A DNA stretch of 64,000 nt, taken from positions 372,001 to 436,000 of the forward strand of contig NZ_BCWX01000002.1 of assembly GCF_001894805.1 (NCBI RefSeq), in the 5' to 3' direction. How positions within the stretch are numbered: the first letter of the stretch is position 1; every line of letters starts with the position of its first letter. The notes under the pieces were generated by a model. It searched no databases. It had not been told where the DNA came from and saw only the letters and a program-made list of their open reading frames with translations. Below are positions 6,947 to 15,949 of the stretch, one piece after another. A program made the translations under genes and the position numbers. This stretch comes from Rhodococcus globerulus NBRC 14531. Its GTDB lineage: Bacteria > Actinomycetota > Actinomycetes > Mycobacteriales > Mycobacteriaceae.

Positions 6947-9274
6947 GTGATTCTCAAGACCGTGAACCAGCGCATTGCCGAGGAACTCGACGTCCGCGAA
7001 GGGCAGGTGGCTGCGGCCGTAGACCTGTTGGACGGCGGGGCCACCGTGCCCTTTATCGCCCGGTATCGAAAAGAAGTCACCGGCACTCTCGACGACGCTC
7101 AATTGAGACTTCTCGAGGAGCGGCTGCGCTACCTCCGCGAACTTGACGAGCGGCGCGACGCGGTTCTGGTCGAGATCGAATCCCAAGGAAAACTCGACGA
7201 CGCCTTGCGTGGTCAGATCATGCTTGCCGACACAAAAGCGCGGCTAGAAGACATTTACCTGCCGTTCAAGAAGAAGCGCCGCACCAAGGCGCAGATCGCC
7301 CGCGAGGCCGGGCATGAGCCTGTGGCCGATGCTCTCATCGGGGATCCCACCACCGATCCTGCGCAGTATTCGGAGGAACAACTCGACGGTGCGCGATCGA
7401 TCCTGGTCGAGCGCTTTGCCGAAGACGCGGACCTCGTCGGTGAATTGCGTGAGCTGATGTGGACCCGCGGGCAGGTTGTCTCCGCGGTTCGCAAGGGCAA
7501 GGAAACCGATGGCTCGAAGTTTGCTGACTACTTCGAGTTCTCCGAACCCTTCGCAAAACTTCCCTCCCACCGAATCCTCGCGGTACTGCGCGGAGAGAAG
7601 GAAGAAGTGCTGTCGGTGACGATGGCACCCGATACCGCGGAACTCGCACCGGGGGAGCGGACGGTATACGAAGGCCGCATCGCAACCCGGTTCGACATTG
7701 CGGATCGTGGACGCGCAGGCGACGGCTGGCTCCTCGACACCGTTCGATGGGCGTGGCGGACCAAGTTTGCAGTCACCCTCGGCGTCGACGTCCGGATGCG
7801 CCTGCGCCAGTCTGCGGAGAAGGACGCCGTCGACGTGTTCGCGACCAACCTCAAGGACCTTCTGCTGGCAGCGCCCGCCGGCGCTCGTCCGACTATGGGT
7901 CTCGACCCCGGATTCCGAACGGGCACAAAGGTTGCCGTCGTCGACGGAACGGGCAAGGTTGTTGCATACGAGACTATTTACCCGCATCAGCCCCACAACA
8001 AGCGAGACGCTGCTCTGGCCACACTGGCGAGCTTGGTAGCCAAGCACGGCGTCGAATTGATCGCCATCGGCAACGGCACCGCGTCACGTGAGACCGATAC
8101 GCTGGCCGGCGACTTGATCACCAAGTCCGGCGCCACCAACCTCACCAAGATCGTTGTCTCCGAAGCCGGTGCGTCCGTGTACTCGGCGTCGGCCTACGCA
8201 TCTGCGGAACTGCCGGACCTCGACGTGTCCATCCGCGGAGCCGTCTCCATCGCGCGTCGCCTTCAGGATCCCCTCGCCGAACTGGTGAAGATCGACCCGA
8301 AGTCCATCGGCGTCGGCCAGTATCAGCACGACATCACCGAATCGCTCCTCTCTCGTTCACTCAACGCCGTGGTCGAGGATGCTGTGAACTCGGTGGGCGT
8401 CGACGTGAACACGGCGTCGGTCCCGCTGCTGGCCCGTGTCTCGGGTATTGCCGGTTCGCTGGCGGAAAGCATTGTGTCGCATCGAGATCAGAATGGTCCG
8501 TTCCGAACGCGCAAGGCACTCAAGGACGTCTCGCGGTTGGGACCCAAGGCGTTCGAGCAGTGTGCGGGCTTCCTGCGCATCGCCGACGGCGACGACCCGC
8601 TCGATGCGTCGAGTGTGCACCCCGAGGCGTATCCCGTCGTCCGCAAGATCGTCGCGAGCGCAGGTGGTGACGTCAGTAGTGTCATCGGCAATGCGACGGC
8701 ATTGCGCTCGGTGCGCGCCGCAGATTTTGTCGACGACCGCTTCGGCCTCCCCACCGTCACCGACATCATCGCCGAACTCGAGAAGCCGGGCCGTGATCCG
8801 CGTCCGGAGTTCAAGACGGCCACCTTTGCCGCCGGCATCGAGAAGGTCGCACACCTCAAGCCCGGAATGGTGCTCGAAGGCGTAGTCACCAACGTCGCGG
8901 CCTTCGGCGCCTTTGTCGACGTGGGAGTGCACCAGGACGGATTGGTCCACGTCTCCGCGATGTCGCACAGCTTCGTCAAGGACCCGCGGGAAGTGGTGAA
9001 GTCGGGTGACGTCGTCAAGGTCAAGGTGCTCGAAGTCGACGAGGCTCGCCAGCGCATCGCGCTGACACTGCGACTCGACGACGAGGTCGGTGCGCCGCCG
9101 CGAAAGTCCGACGGTCCTCGCGGTGGGCAGAACCCGCGTCAGGGTCAAGGCGGGCAGCAGCAGCGCCGCGGCGGTGGCCAGCAGCAGGGCGGTCGGGACA
9201 AGCGCCCGGACAACCGGGCGCCGGCGTCCGGGTCGATGGCCGATGCCTTGCGAAATGCGGGATTCGGCAAATAA
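6947..9274 (+). CDS. tex: Tex-like RNA-binding transcription accessory protein
   Basis: A 775-aa protein. The N-terminal Tex domain begins LKTVNQRIAEELDVREGQV and contains GATVPFIARYRKE. A YqgF/RNase H-like domain starts near residue 320 (MGLDPGFRTGTKVAVVD), followed by helix-hairpin-helix repeats around 480-560 (NTASVPLLARVSGI, RKALKDVSRLGPKAFEQ). An S1 domain lies at about 640-711 (GMVLEGVVTNVAAFGAFVDV). The Gly/Gln/Arg-rich tail (about 725-760) is longer than in proteobacterial Tex. Tex binds nucleic acids and affects transcription and stress tolerance. Start is GTG 6947, 75 bp from the divergent lipoprotein gene. Confidence 0.95.
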   Translation: MILKTVNQRIAEELDVREGQVAAAVDLLDGGATVPFIARYRKEVTGTLDDAQLRLLEERLRYLRELDERRDAVLVEIESQGKLDDALRGQIMLADTKARLEDIYLPFKKKRRTKAQIAREAGHEPVADALIGDPTTDPAQYSEEQLDGARSILVERFAEDADLVGELRELMWTRGQVVSAVRKGKETDGSKFADYFEFSEPFAKLPSHRILAVLRGEKEEVLSVTMAPDTAELAPGERTVYEGRIATRFDIADRGRAGDGWLLDTVRWAWRTKFAVTLGVDVRMRLRQSAEKDAVDVFATNLKDLLLAAPAGARPTMGLDPGFRTGTKVAVVDGTGKVVAYETIYPHQPHNKRDAALATLASLVAKHGVELIAIGNGTASRETDTLAGDLITKSGATNLTKIVVSEAGASVYSASAYASAELPDLDVSIRGAVSIARRLQDPLAELVKIDPKSIGVGQYQHDITESLLSRSLNAVVEDAVNSVGVDVNTASVPLLARVSGIAGSLAESIVSHRDQNGPFRTRKALKDVSRLGPKAFEQCAGFLRIADGDDPLDASSVHPEAYPVVRKIVASAGGDVSSVIGNATALRSVRAADFVDDRFGLPTVTDIIAELEKPGRDPRPEFKTATFAAGIEKVAHLKPGMVLEGVVTNVAAFGAFVDVGVHQDGLVHVSAMSHSFVKDPREVVKSGDVVKVKVLEVDEARQRIALTLRLDDEVGAPPRKSDGPRGGQNPRQGQGGQQQRRGGGQQQGGRDKRPDNRAPASGSMADALRNAGFGK

Positions 9275-9355
9275 GAGGGTTCGAATGATTCACCCCGCCC
9301 GGTTTGTCACAATTGAGCAGACCGGGTCGGGGGACTTCGTGGAGTGAGGGCAGTA

Positions 9356-10243
9356 ATGGGCGAGTGGCTCGACCGCGAGATCGTCGCCCACGGCCGACTG
9401 CCGCTGTTGTTCTTTCTTCTCGGTTTTCTCGCTGCGTTCCTGTTCATTCGGCTCAGCGTGCGAATGATCCGCGCGCAGGTGAAGTGGTGGCCGGGCAACA
9501 TCACTCCAGGTGGTCAGCACGTTCACCATGTGGTCTTCGGCGTTGTTGCCATGATCGCCTCGGGCGGCGCACTGATCGCGGTCTACGTGGACGGCTCCCA
9601 AACCACTGGCGCCGTCCTCGCCGCGATCTTCGGGATGGGCGCCGCGTTGGTGCTCGACGAGTTTGCGCTCATCTTCTATTTGAAGGACGTCTACTGGTCG
9701 GAGCAGGGCAGGACGTCGGTCGACGCGGTTTTTGTCGCCATCGCGGTGACAGGCCTCGTTCTGCTCGGCTTCCGTCCGCTAGAGCTGCTGGACTTGGCCG
9801 GCTTCCGCGAGGAAAGAAACCCCTGGATCAGATTGGCCTTCGTGTTTGTCGCTCTGATCAACTTCGGCCTGGCCGCGATCGTGATTCTCAAAGGCAAGAT
9901 CTGGACGGGTCTCGTCGGATTGTTTGTCCTCCCACTGCTGATCATCGGAGCGATCAGACTCAGTAGGCCTGGTGCGCCGTGGGCGCGGTGGCGGTACACC
10001 CGCAAACCGAAAAGAATGAAACGGGCGCTCGAACGTGAACGAAAATGGCGACGCCCCGTTATCCGGGCCAAGATCTACGTCCAGGATCTGATCGCCGGGT
10101 CGCCGAGCGTCGAACATGCGATGGCTGCGGCGGAGGAGGAACTCGACCACACGATTCAACCGGCTCCGCCACCTCCGGTTTCGCCCTTACTGTCCGCGTC
10201 TGGCACAATGGACGGGTTGCCTGGACCAGGCAGCAGTACTTGA
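9356..10243 (+). CDS. Conserved actinobacterial integral membrane protein
   Basis: A 295-aa protein with about six hydrophobic spans: PLLFFLLGFLAAFLFIRLSV, VVFGVVAMIASGGALIAVYV, GAVLAAIFGMGAALVLDEFAL, VAIAVTGLVLLGF, FVFVALINFGLAAIVIL and GLVGLFVLPLLIIGAI. A basic cytoplasmic tail follows (RKPKRMKRALERERKWRRP) with a Pro-rich end. A conserved-looking patch GGQHVHHVVFG sits between helices 1 and 2 and might bind metal. ATG 9356 is chosen (GAGGG six bases upstream); GTG 9344 is an in-frame alternative. I do not recognise a function. Confidence 0.8.
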   Translation: MGEWLDREIVAHGRLPLLFFLLGFLAAFLFIRLSVRMIRAQVKWWPGNITPGGQHVHHVVFGVVAMIASGGALIAVYVDGSQTTGAVLAAIFGMGAALVLDEFALIFYLKDVYWSEQGRTSVDAVFVAIAVTGLVLLGFRPLELLDLAGFREERNPWIRLAFVFVALINFGLAAIVILKGKIWTGLVGLFVLPLLIIGAIRLSRPGAPWARWRYTRKPKRMKRALERERKWRRPVIRAKIYVQDLIAGSPSVEHAMAAAEEELDHTIQPAPPPPVSPLLSASGTMDGLPGPGSST

Positions 10244-10332
10244 TCTGGGCACGAACCAGTCGAGCGTCGTATCGGGCTTACCGAAGCGTCGCCGCTCGGT
10301 TCCTCTGCTCCTGCGAAATGCAAGGATGACAC

Positions 10333-10674
10333 ATGAACACTTTGGACTTCCTGGATAAGAAGTCGCTGCGCGACGACATTCCTGACTTCCGCCCCGGCGA
10401 CACGCTCAACGTGAACGTCAAGGTTATCGAAGGCTCGAAGGAGCGCGTGCAGGTCTTCAAGGGCGTCGTTATTCGTCGTCAGGGTGGCGGCGTTCGCGAA
10501 ACCTTCACCGTCCGCAAGGTTTCCTTCGGCGTCGGTGTCGAGCGTACGTTCCCGGTTCACAGCCCCACGCTGGCCTCCATCGAGGTTCTGACCCGCGGTG
10601 ACGTTCGTCGCGCGAAGCTGTACTACCTGCGCGAGCTGCGCGGCAAGAAGGCAAAGATCAAGGAAAAGCGCTGA
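10333..10674 (+). CDS. rplS: 50S ribosomal protein L19
   Basis: A 113-aa protein with the full L19 signature: [48 protein letters not shown] and [20 protein letters not shown]19 sits at the 30S-50S interface of the ribosome. It precedes lepB and rnhB as in mycobacteria and is separated from lepB by a strong hairpin. Length and start (ATG with AAGGAT upstream) are standard. Confidence 0.98.
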   Translation: MNTLDFLDKKSLRDDIPDFRPGDTLNVNVKVIEGSKERVQVFKGVVIRRQGGGVRETFTVRKVSFGVGVERTFPVHSPTLASIEVLTRGDVRRAKLYYLRELRGKKAKIKEKR

Positions 10675-10686
10675 TCTTTCTTATTG

Positions 10687-10716
10687 GCCCGGCACCGCGT
10701 ACGCGCGGTGTCGGGC
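10687..10716 (+). terminator. Intrinsic terminator or processing hairpin after rplS
   Basis: Stem 10687-10699 (gcccggcaccgcg) pairs with 10704-10716 (cgcggtgtcgggc) with one G-U pair and a 4-base loop, followed by taatctgtttct. It lies between the rplS stop and the GTG of lepB. Confidence 0.75.
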
Positions 10717-10728
10717 TAATCTGTTTCT

Positions 10729-11550
10729 GTGGCAGATTCTTCGAAGGAGCAGGCATTGTCGTCCGGACCCGAGAATCAGGATGGAACAGGTAATCCCGAG
10801 GAACAGAACACTCCTCGACCACAGACATCTCACCGCTCACCCAAGAAACAACGATCGTTCTTCCGGGAACTCCCGATACTGATCGGGGTGGCGCTGGTTC
10901 TCAGCATCGTTTTACAAGCATTCGTCTTTCGCGTTTTCCTCATTCCGTCCGAGTCGATGGAGCCGACCCTGCACGGCTGTGCAGGATGTACCGGTGACCG
11001 CATCGTGGTGGAAAAGATCGGATACCGCTTCGGCGATCCGCAGCCCGGCGACGTAGTCGTCTTCAAGGGCCCCGATTCATGGAACACCCACTACACCTCC
11101 ACGCGGTCGGACAACGTCGTGATGCGCGGAATCCAGGAGGTCGGCTCGTGGGTCGGCCTGGTCCCGCCCGACGAGAACGACTTGGTCAAGCGCGTCATCG
11201 CCACCGGCGGACAAACCGTCGAGTGCTGTGACGAACAGGGGCGAATCCTCGTGGACGGCAAACCGCTCGACGAGCCCTACGTCAAGATGGACTACCCGTT
11301 CACTCCCGGCGTCCAGGATTGCCAAACCGCTGTTCAATCCGGCCGATGCTTTGCTCCCGTCACCGTGCCCGAGGGACACGTGTGGGTGATGGGCGACAAC
11401 CGGAGCAATTCCGCCGATTCGCGCGCCCATGTGCAGGACGAGCTCCAGGGGACGATCCCGCTGGACAACATCATCGGTCAGGCACGCTTCATCGTTCTCC
11501 CGCCTTCACGGATGGGTAGCATCAGTTCACCTGATCCCCAAAGCAATTGA
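10729..11550 (+). CDS. lepB: Signal peptidase I
   Basis: A 273-aa type I signal peptidase. An acidic, Pro-rich cytoplasmic N-terminus (about 45 residues) precedes one membrane helix (ILIGVALVLSIVLQAFVFRVF). Catalytic motif PSESMEPTL places the nucleophile at Ser76. The general base is Lys154 in DLVKRVIATGG, and the family box GDNRSNSADSR is near the C-terminus. A Cys-rich insert (HGCAGCTG) follows the Ser box, as in actinobacterial LepB. It cleaves Sec and Tat signal peptides outside the membrane. Start is GTG 10729; rnhB starts directly after the stop. Confidence 0.96.
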   Translation: MADSSKEQALSSGPENQDGTGNPEEQNTPRPQTSHRSPKKQRSFFRELPILIGVALVLSIVLQAFVFRVFLIPSESMEPTLHGCAGCTGDRIVVEKIGYRFGDPQPGDVVVFKGPDSWNTHYTSTRSDNVVMRGIQEVGSWVGLVPPDENDLVKRVIATGGQTVECCDEQGRILVDGKPLDEPYVKMDYPFTPGVQDCQTAVQSGRCFAPVTVPEGHVWVMGDNRSNSADSRAHVQDELQGTIPLDNIIGQARFIVLPPSRMGSISSPDPQSN

Positions 11551-12252
11551 GTGCAGAAGACCGTGAGTAGTTCGAGTACTTGGCCACCCCGAGTGGTCAT
11601 TCGCAGATCAACAGGTTTGCGAACGATGGAGTCTGCGCTGTATCGAACGGGGATGGGTCCGGTTGCCGGTGTCGACGAAGCCGGACGCGGTGCGTGCGCC
11701 GGCCCACTGGTCATCGCGGCGTGTGTTCTGGCGCCGAAACCGCATGTGGCCCTTGCTCGTCTCGACGATTCGAAGAAGCTCACCGAACGTGCCCGCGAAG
11801 AACTTTTTCCTGAGATCAAGCGGTTGGCATTGTCCTGGAGTGTCATTTCTGTCGAAGCCGAGGAAATCGATCGGATCGGCATCCATGTCGCCAACATCGA
11901 AGGGATGCGACGCGCTGTTGCCGGCCTCGAAACTCCACCCGGATATGTGCTCACCGACGGGTTTCGAGTTCCCGGACTGCCTGCGCCGTCGCTGCCAGTC
12001 ATCGGTGGTGATGCCGCAGCCGCGTGCATCGCGGCCGCCAGTGTGCTCGCCAAAGTGACGCGCGATCACGTCATGGAAGAGATGGACGGAACCCATCCCG
12101 GATACGGCTTTGCGATCCACAAGGGATACAGCACACCCGTGCACATGGACGCGCTCGACGAGCTGGGCCCGTGCCCGGAGCACCGGATGACGTACGCCAA
12201 TGTCGTTGCTGCGGGACTCCGGGTGGAGCAGCGCGCGGGGCATACGGGATGA
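11551..12252 (+). CDS. rnhB: Ribonuclease HII
   Basis: A 233-aa protein. The core begins [20 protein letters not shown], giving catalytic Asp42-Glu43, then [14 protein letters not shown], and later [18 protein letters not shown] with [11 protein letters not shown] and [10 protein letters not shown]. It removes RNA from RNA-DNA hybrids and single ribonucleotides in DNA. The GTG start follows the lepB stop with no gap, giving an extension of about 38 residues before the domain; an internal start such as MESAL (residue 26) is possible. Confidence 0.95.
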   Translation: MQKTVSSSSTWPPRVVIRRSTGLRTMESALYRTGMGPVAGVDEAGRGACAGPLVIAACVLAPKPHVALARLDDSKKLTERAREELFPEIKRLALSWSVISVEAEEIDRIGIHVANIEGMRRAVAGLETPPGYVLTDGFRVPGLPAPSLPVIGGDAAAACIAAASVLAKVTRDHVMEEMDGTHPGYGFAIHKGYSTPVHMDALDELGPCPEHRMTYANVVAAGLRVEQRAGHTG

Positions 12253-12289
12253 TGAAGGTTCAGACGAACTGGGAGGACTGGCTAAACCG

Positions 12290-12595
12290 ATGAGTGCCGA
12301 GGATCTCGAGAAGTACGAAACCGAGATGGAGCTGTCGCTCTACCGCGAATACCGGGACATCGTCGGACAGTTCTCCTACGTCGTGGAGACCGAACGACGT
12401 TTCTATCTCGCCAACACGGTCGAGTTGCTGCCCCATAATTCGGATGGCGAGATCTACTTCGAACTGCGGATGTCCGACGCGTGGGTGTGGGACATGTACC
12501 GCCCCGCGCGATTCGTGAAATACGTGCGCGTCGTGACGTTCAAGGACGTCAACATCGAAGAGCTGGACAAGCCGGATCTGCGCCTGCCGGACTGA
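12290..12595 (+). CDS. DUF2469 family protein
   Basis: A 101-aa acidic protein beginning MSAEDLEKYETEMELSLYRE with aromatic-rich middle parts (DIVGQFSYVVETERRFYLAN, SDAWVWDMYRPARFVKYVRV). This is the actinobacterial DUF2469 family, found right after rnhB in mycobacteria as well. Function is unknown. The ATG at 12290 has GGGAGG upstream; a longer frame from 12200 is an artefact overlapping rnhB. Confidence 0.93.
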   Translation: MSAEDLEKYETEMELSLYREYRDIVGQFSYVVETERRFYLANTVELLPHNSDGEIYFELRMSDAWVWDMYRPARFVKYVRVVTFKDVNIEELDKPDLRLPD

Positions 12596-12620
12596 GCTTG
12601 GCTCACATGGACTTTTGCGC

Positions 12621-12661
12621 ACAATGACGGCCTCGCCGATTTTCGGCGGGGCCGTCATTGT
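12621..12661. terminator. Strong bidirectional terminator between DUF2469 gene and rtcB
   Basis: A perfect 19-bp inverted repeat (12621-12639 with 12643-12661, 3-base loop) lies between the convergent genes, with a T-rich end on the plus side. Confidence 0.88.
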
Positions 12662-12673
12662 TCTTTGTTCGGG

Positions 12674-13855
12674 TCAATCGCCCTTCACATTGACGATCTG
12701 ACGCAGCGTGTGACGGATTTCCACCAAGTCCTTGGCATCGTCCATCACGACGTCGATGTCCTTGTACGCTCCCGGAATTTCGTCGAGAAACGCCTTCGAA
12801 CGCTTGTACTCGATGCCGACCATGGCCTTGTCGAGGTCGTCGATCGTGAACGTCCGCCTTGCCTTGTTCCTGGCGTAGACGCGACCGGCGCCGTGCGGGC
12901 TGGACTTGAACGACGGCACGTTGCCCTTGCCGACCACAACGTAGCTGGCCGTTCCCATGGACCCTGGGATGAGTCCTGGCACGCCCACGTCGGCCTTGAT
13001 CGCCCCCTTCCTGCTCAACCACACACCGCGGCCCATGTGGAATTCCTTCTGGGTGAAGTTGTGGTGGCAGTTGATCCTCTCGAGTTCCTCGACGACAGCC
13101 GGCCCGCCGTCGCCCATGAAGTACGCGAAGTCCTTCACCACCCGATCCATCATTTCCTCACGGTTCAACAGAGCAAAATGCTGCGCCCAGTTCAGATCGG
13201 TGATGTAACAGTCGAATTCGGGTGTCTTCTCGACCAGGTAGGCGAGATCCCGGTCGGGGAGGTCGATGTGCCAACGGGCGCACAGATCCTGCGCGACCTT
13301 GATGTGGTGCTGTGCGATCTTGTTGCCGACACCGCGGCTACCCGAGTGCAGGAACAGCCACACGCCGTCATTCTCGTCGAGGGTGACCTCGATGAAGTGA
13401 TTGCCCGACCCCAGCGTTCCCAACTGGAAACGCCAGTTGTTCTTGAACTTGTCGTAGAAGGGCAGTCGATCACCGGCCATCGATTCGAGCTCTGCGATAC
13501 GGGTTTGCGCCGTTGCGGTCAGTGTTTTGTTGTAGACACCGGCAGACAGGGGGACCGAGCGTTCGATACTGTGGCGAAGCGCGCTCAGATCGCGACCGGT
13601 CAGATCCTGAGCGTTGTAGTGGGTTTTGACTGCGATCATTCCGCAGCCGATATCCACGCCGACGGCGGCAGGCATGATCGCGCCTTCGGTCGGGATGACC
13701 GAACCCACCGTCGCACCCGCACCGAGGTGCGCATCAGGCATCAATGCCAGATGTGGACGGACAAAAGGCATCTGGGACGTGCGCAACGCTTGCTCGCGAG
13801 TTTTCTCGTCGAGTATCGATGCCCAGTTCCACAGCCTTTCGGTGATCTTCTCCAT
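12674..13855 (-). CDS. rtcB: RNA-splicing ligase RtcB-like 3'-phosphate RNA ligase
   Basis: A 393-aa RtcB. Motifs in order: PDAHLGAGATVGSVIP, GVDIGCGMIAV (metal-binding Asp68 and Cys71), GTLGSGNHFIEV, FLHSGSRGVGN, and SSPHGAGRVYARNKA with the His that is guanylylated in E. coli RtcB. It joins 2',3'-cyclic phosphate ends to 5'-OH ends using GTP and manganese, in RNA repair. The start ATG has GGGAGAA upstream. The length, near 400 residues, fits the bacterial group. No archease or rtcA/rtcR partner is visible in the window. Confidence 0.94.
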   Translation of the reverse strand: MEKITERLWNWASILDEKTREQALRTSQMPFVRPHLALMPDAHLGAGATVGSVIPTEGAIMPAAVGVDIGCGMIAVKTHYNAQDLTGRDLSALRHSIERSVPLSAGVYNKTLTATAQTRIAELESMAGDRLPFYDKFKNNWRFQLGTLGSGNHFIEVTLDENDGVWLFLHSGSRGVGNKIAQHHIKVAQDLCARWHIDLPDRDLAYLVEKTPEFDCYITDLNWAQHFALLNREEMMDRVVKDFAYFMGDGGPAVVEELERINCHHNFTQKEFHMGRGVWLSRKGAIKADVGVPGLIPGSMGTASYVVVGKGNVPSFKSSPHGAGRVYARNKARRTFTIDDLDKAMVGIEYKRSKAFLDEIPGAYKDIDVVMDDAKDLVEIRHTLRQIVNVKGD

Positions 13856-13952
13856 CAGTTTTCTCCCACATAGTGCACGTCGAGGACCTGCTGGTCCTTG
13901 TGGTGTGCGGGATCAACCATGCGCGTCGAGAGGTGGTGTGTGCAACCGATTT

Positions 13953-14171
13953 TCAGGTCCGAAGACCGTCGGCAAGCTCGTAGATGCGGCCGACGTACTT
14001 CTCCTGGAAGGCTTTTCGGGCGGCTGCAGCTTGATGTTCTGCCCCCGCGTGCGTGTAGACGTACTCGAGATGGACCAAGCTTTCGCCGATGTCGACGCGG
14101 CGCTGATCGAGCACCGCCAGCTCCTCGACCAGCCGCGCCAACTCGCAGGTTGCGTCCGTTGTTTCGTCCAT
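13953..14171 (-). CDS. Small helical protein of unknown function
   Basis: A 72-aa acidic protein starting MDETTDATCELARLVEELAV, predicted almost wholly alpha-helical, with alternating Leu/Val and charged residues (LDQRRVDIGESLVHLEYVY) that could form a coiled coil. I do not recognise the family. The short start at 14171 is chosen; the longer frame to 14336 has coding-unlike Ser/Arg-rich sequence. It lies 97 bp upstream of rtcB on the same strand. Confidence 0.5.
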   Translation of the reverse strand: MDETTDATCELARLVEELAVLDQRRVDIGESLVHLEYVYTHAGAEHQAAAARKAFQEKYVGRIYELADGLRT

Positions 14172-14253
14172 GGCGGTCCTCGATGTGCTCGTCGATACGT
14201 CCTGGTCCCAGGCTAGCACTCTTCGAACAGATATTCGAAGGTGAGTTTTGTCG

Positions 14254-14670
14254 TCAGCTGCCGGGGATGAAGCCCGGGTATACGAAGTGGCCCGGTCCAC
14301 CGCCGGGGAGACCGGATCCGGACACGTTGGGCACATTGGCTTGGAGGCGAATCAATTTGTGCGGATTACCGTACTGATCGGCCTGCCAGCATCCGGTCAG
14401 AACTCCGTGAAATGCCGTGCACACAATGCGTGTGCTGGTGCCGAACGGTGACGTGAGCCGGTCTTGATTAACAAATGGATTCCAGTAATTCGGATTCTCT
14501 GGAGTGAGGAAATTCGAGTTGTCGAACGGTACCGATGGGCTCGGGTACGGAGGAATCGGCGGCCACTCGTCCTGGGCCTGCGCGATCGCCGTGCTGCCGA
14601 GGGTAACTGCTGCAACTGAAGCTGCGACGACGGCAGCTTGGGCGAAATGGCGCATTCGCGGTTTTGTCAT
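14254..14670 (-). CDS. Secreted protein of unknown function
   Basis: A 138-aa protein with a clear Sec signal: MTKPRMRHFAQ basic region, hydrophobic AAVVAASVAAVTLGSTAI, and an AQAQ-D cleavage site near residue 33. The mature part is Pro/Asn/Gly-rich with many Tyr/Trp residues (WPPIPPYPSPSVPFDNSNF) and two Cys (IVCTAFHGVLTGCW) that may form a disulphide. No family recognised. An alternative start is the Met of MRHFAQ. It shares its strand with another secreted protein upstream, which could be a separate transcript. Confidence 0.72.
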   Translation of the reverse strand: MTKPRMRHFAQAAVVAASVAAVTLGSTAIAQAQDEWPPIPPYPSPSVPFDNSNFLTPENPNYWNPFVNQDRLTSPFGTSTRIVCTAFHGVLTGCWQADQYGNPHKLIRLQANVPNVSGSGLPGGGPGHFVYPGFIPGS

Positions 14671-14749
14671 CTGTCGAGAATAGGGGCGACGCCGCACATG
14701 ACCGGGCGAATCCAGGCCACAGTTCAATGTCGAAATGGGCATCAACGTA

Positions 14750-14795
14750 GAAATGGGCAGAGCTACCAGCATGCGCTGGCGGCTCTGCCCATTTC
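14750..14795 (-). terminator. Hairpin downstream of the 244-aa secreted protein gene
   Basis: A 14-bp perfect stem (14750-14763 with 14782-14795) plus an inner accagc/gctgg pairing lies just after the stop of the minus-strand gene at 14811. The U-run is poor on that strand. Its left arm motif gaaatgggc occurs again at 14732-14740. Confidence 0.6.
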
Positions 14796-14810
14796 CTTCC
14801 CCGAACTGAG

Positions 14811-15545
14811 TTAGCTCAAATTGCCGATCACATTGCCCAGGACTCCGCCGATGACGTTGGTCATCGACCCCTGCGGATCGGTGAGGGAGCCGAATACCTG
14901 ACCCGATCCGGTGTTCACCGAACCGAAGCCCATGTCTTCGAGGCTGCCGGCGCCGGCCTCGACAGGATTCGGCTGCCGGATCGTGACGCACACGCCCATC
15001 GGGTTGATGTTCCAGTCGCCGGCCGCGAGCACGATGTTGGTGCCTGCGCCGCTGTCGAGCTGACTGCCGACAGTGGCATCATCGGGAACCTTGTAGGTGG
15101 TTTCCAGAGCGATGACGCCGCCGCCGGCCGTCGTCCACCCGCCGCCCTTGGCAACTACGGAAGTACCGTTGACGACGGCTGTGCCTGTGACATCTTCCCA
15201 CTGTTGGTTTCCGATAAGCCATTTGACGTTAAGGCGAGCCTTGACCAACTGGAATCCTGCCGGGTGGAAGTCGCGGATCTGGTTGACGAGTGCTCCCGAA
15301 CCCGACACTTTGGTGAGATAGGTGACCGTCTGCCCTGGTGCGACGGTGCCGTCTCCGACCACCTCTTTGCTGACGGTGTAAGGAAGTCCCCAGGAGCCGG
15401 CCCAATCATCGGTGACCGACTGGCTGAGCGCGCATGCGGGTGCGGCTTGTGCCACCGATGCTCCGAGTCCGACAGTGACGCCGGCGGCAAGGAGGACGAG
15501 AGACGTAGTGGTCGCTACTGCGTGGCGTAGTGAGCGGCGTGACAT
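14811..15545 (-). CDS. Secreted protein, beta-rich, unknown function
   Basis: A 244-aa protein from ATG 15545, which has GGAG six bases upstream; an ATG four codons earlier (15557) lacks a good site. The signal peptide runs MSRRSLRHAVATTTSLVLL to VAQA-APACALS, cleavage near residue 36. The mature region looks like repeated strands (VAPGQTVTYLTKVSGSGALV, GTAVVNGTSVVAKGGGW), typical of an Ig-like or adhesin-like fold. A Gly-rich C-terminus (VIGGVLGNVIGNLS) could associate with the envelope. Two Cys in the mature part. No enzymatic motif. Secretion is well supported; role unknown. Confidence 0.75.
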   Translation of the reverse strand: MSRRSLRHAVATTTSLVLLAAGVTVGLGASVAQAAPACALSQSVTDDWAGSWGLPYTVSKEVVGDGTVAPGQTVTYLTKVSGSGALVNQIRDFHPAGFQLVKARLNVKWLIGNQQWEDVTGTAVVNGTSVVAKGGGWTTAGGGVIALETTYKVPDDATVGSQLDSGAGTNIVLAAGDWNINPMGVCVTIRQPNPVEAGAGSLEDMGFGSVNTGSGQVFGSLTDPQGSMTNVIGGVLGNVIGNLS

Positions 15546-15949
15546 GTAGAACTCCATTCAGCGAAATGCAGCGGTCTTGTAGGTTCGAGCAAAAACTATA
15601 ACCAGTTCTACTGGACCGACGTCCAGTTTTGGTGGGAATCGGAATATTGCCGGTATGCAACCGGACTTGTCGCTAATCGCCCACCTGCAAATGGGTAGTG
15701 CCGGGCCCTCAGAAGATTCGCAATCGTCGGGAATCGCTACTCGGGGAAGTGGTGGTGTCGATACAGCCGCCCATCCTCTGGAGTCTGCTGTCCGATTGAC
15801 TAGCACATGAGGCACTGTTGTTCGAGCGAATGAATTGTTCGCGGTTTCGAACTCCGGGAGTAGGCGGAGTGAGCGTGATTCCATGCAGCAGTTCTCGTCG
15901 ATTTGGCGTTTCTGGTCGCGCTGAGAGTCGTGAAGCTGAGAGTCGTGAA
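15546..15949. other. 404-bp stretch without a supported gene
   Basis: Upstream region of the secreted-protein gene (minus strand), with an AT-richer part at 15590-15640 likely to hold its promoter. Open frames on either strand (for example 15558-15884 minus) have Ser/Arg/Thr-rich, signal-less translations and no good ribosome site, so I do not call them. The inverted element ccagttctactgg (15601-15613), near gtccagttttgg, may be regulatory. Confidence 0.5.

Noticed and set aside
12665..13873. 402-aa plus-strand frame opposite rtcB
   Set aside because: The minus frame has every RtcB motif; the plus frame is a high-GC mirror reading with no domain.
15558..15884. 108-aa minus-strand frame upstream of the secreted-protein gene
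   Set aside because: No ribosome site or recognisable pattern, and it covers the expected promoter.
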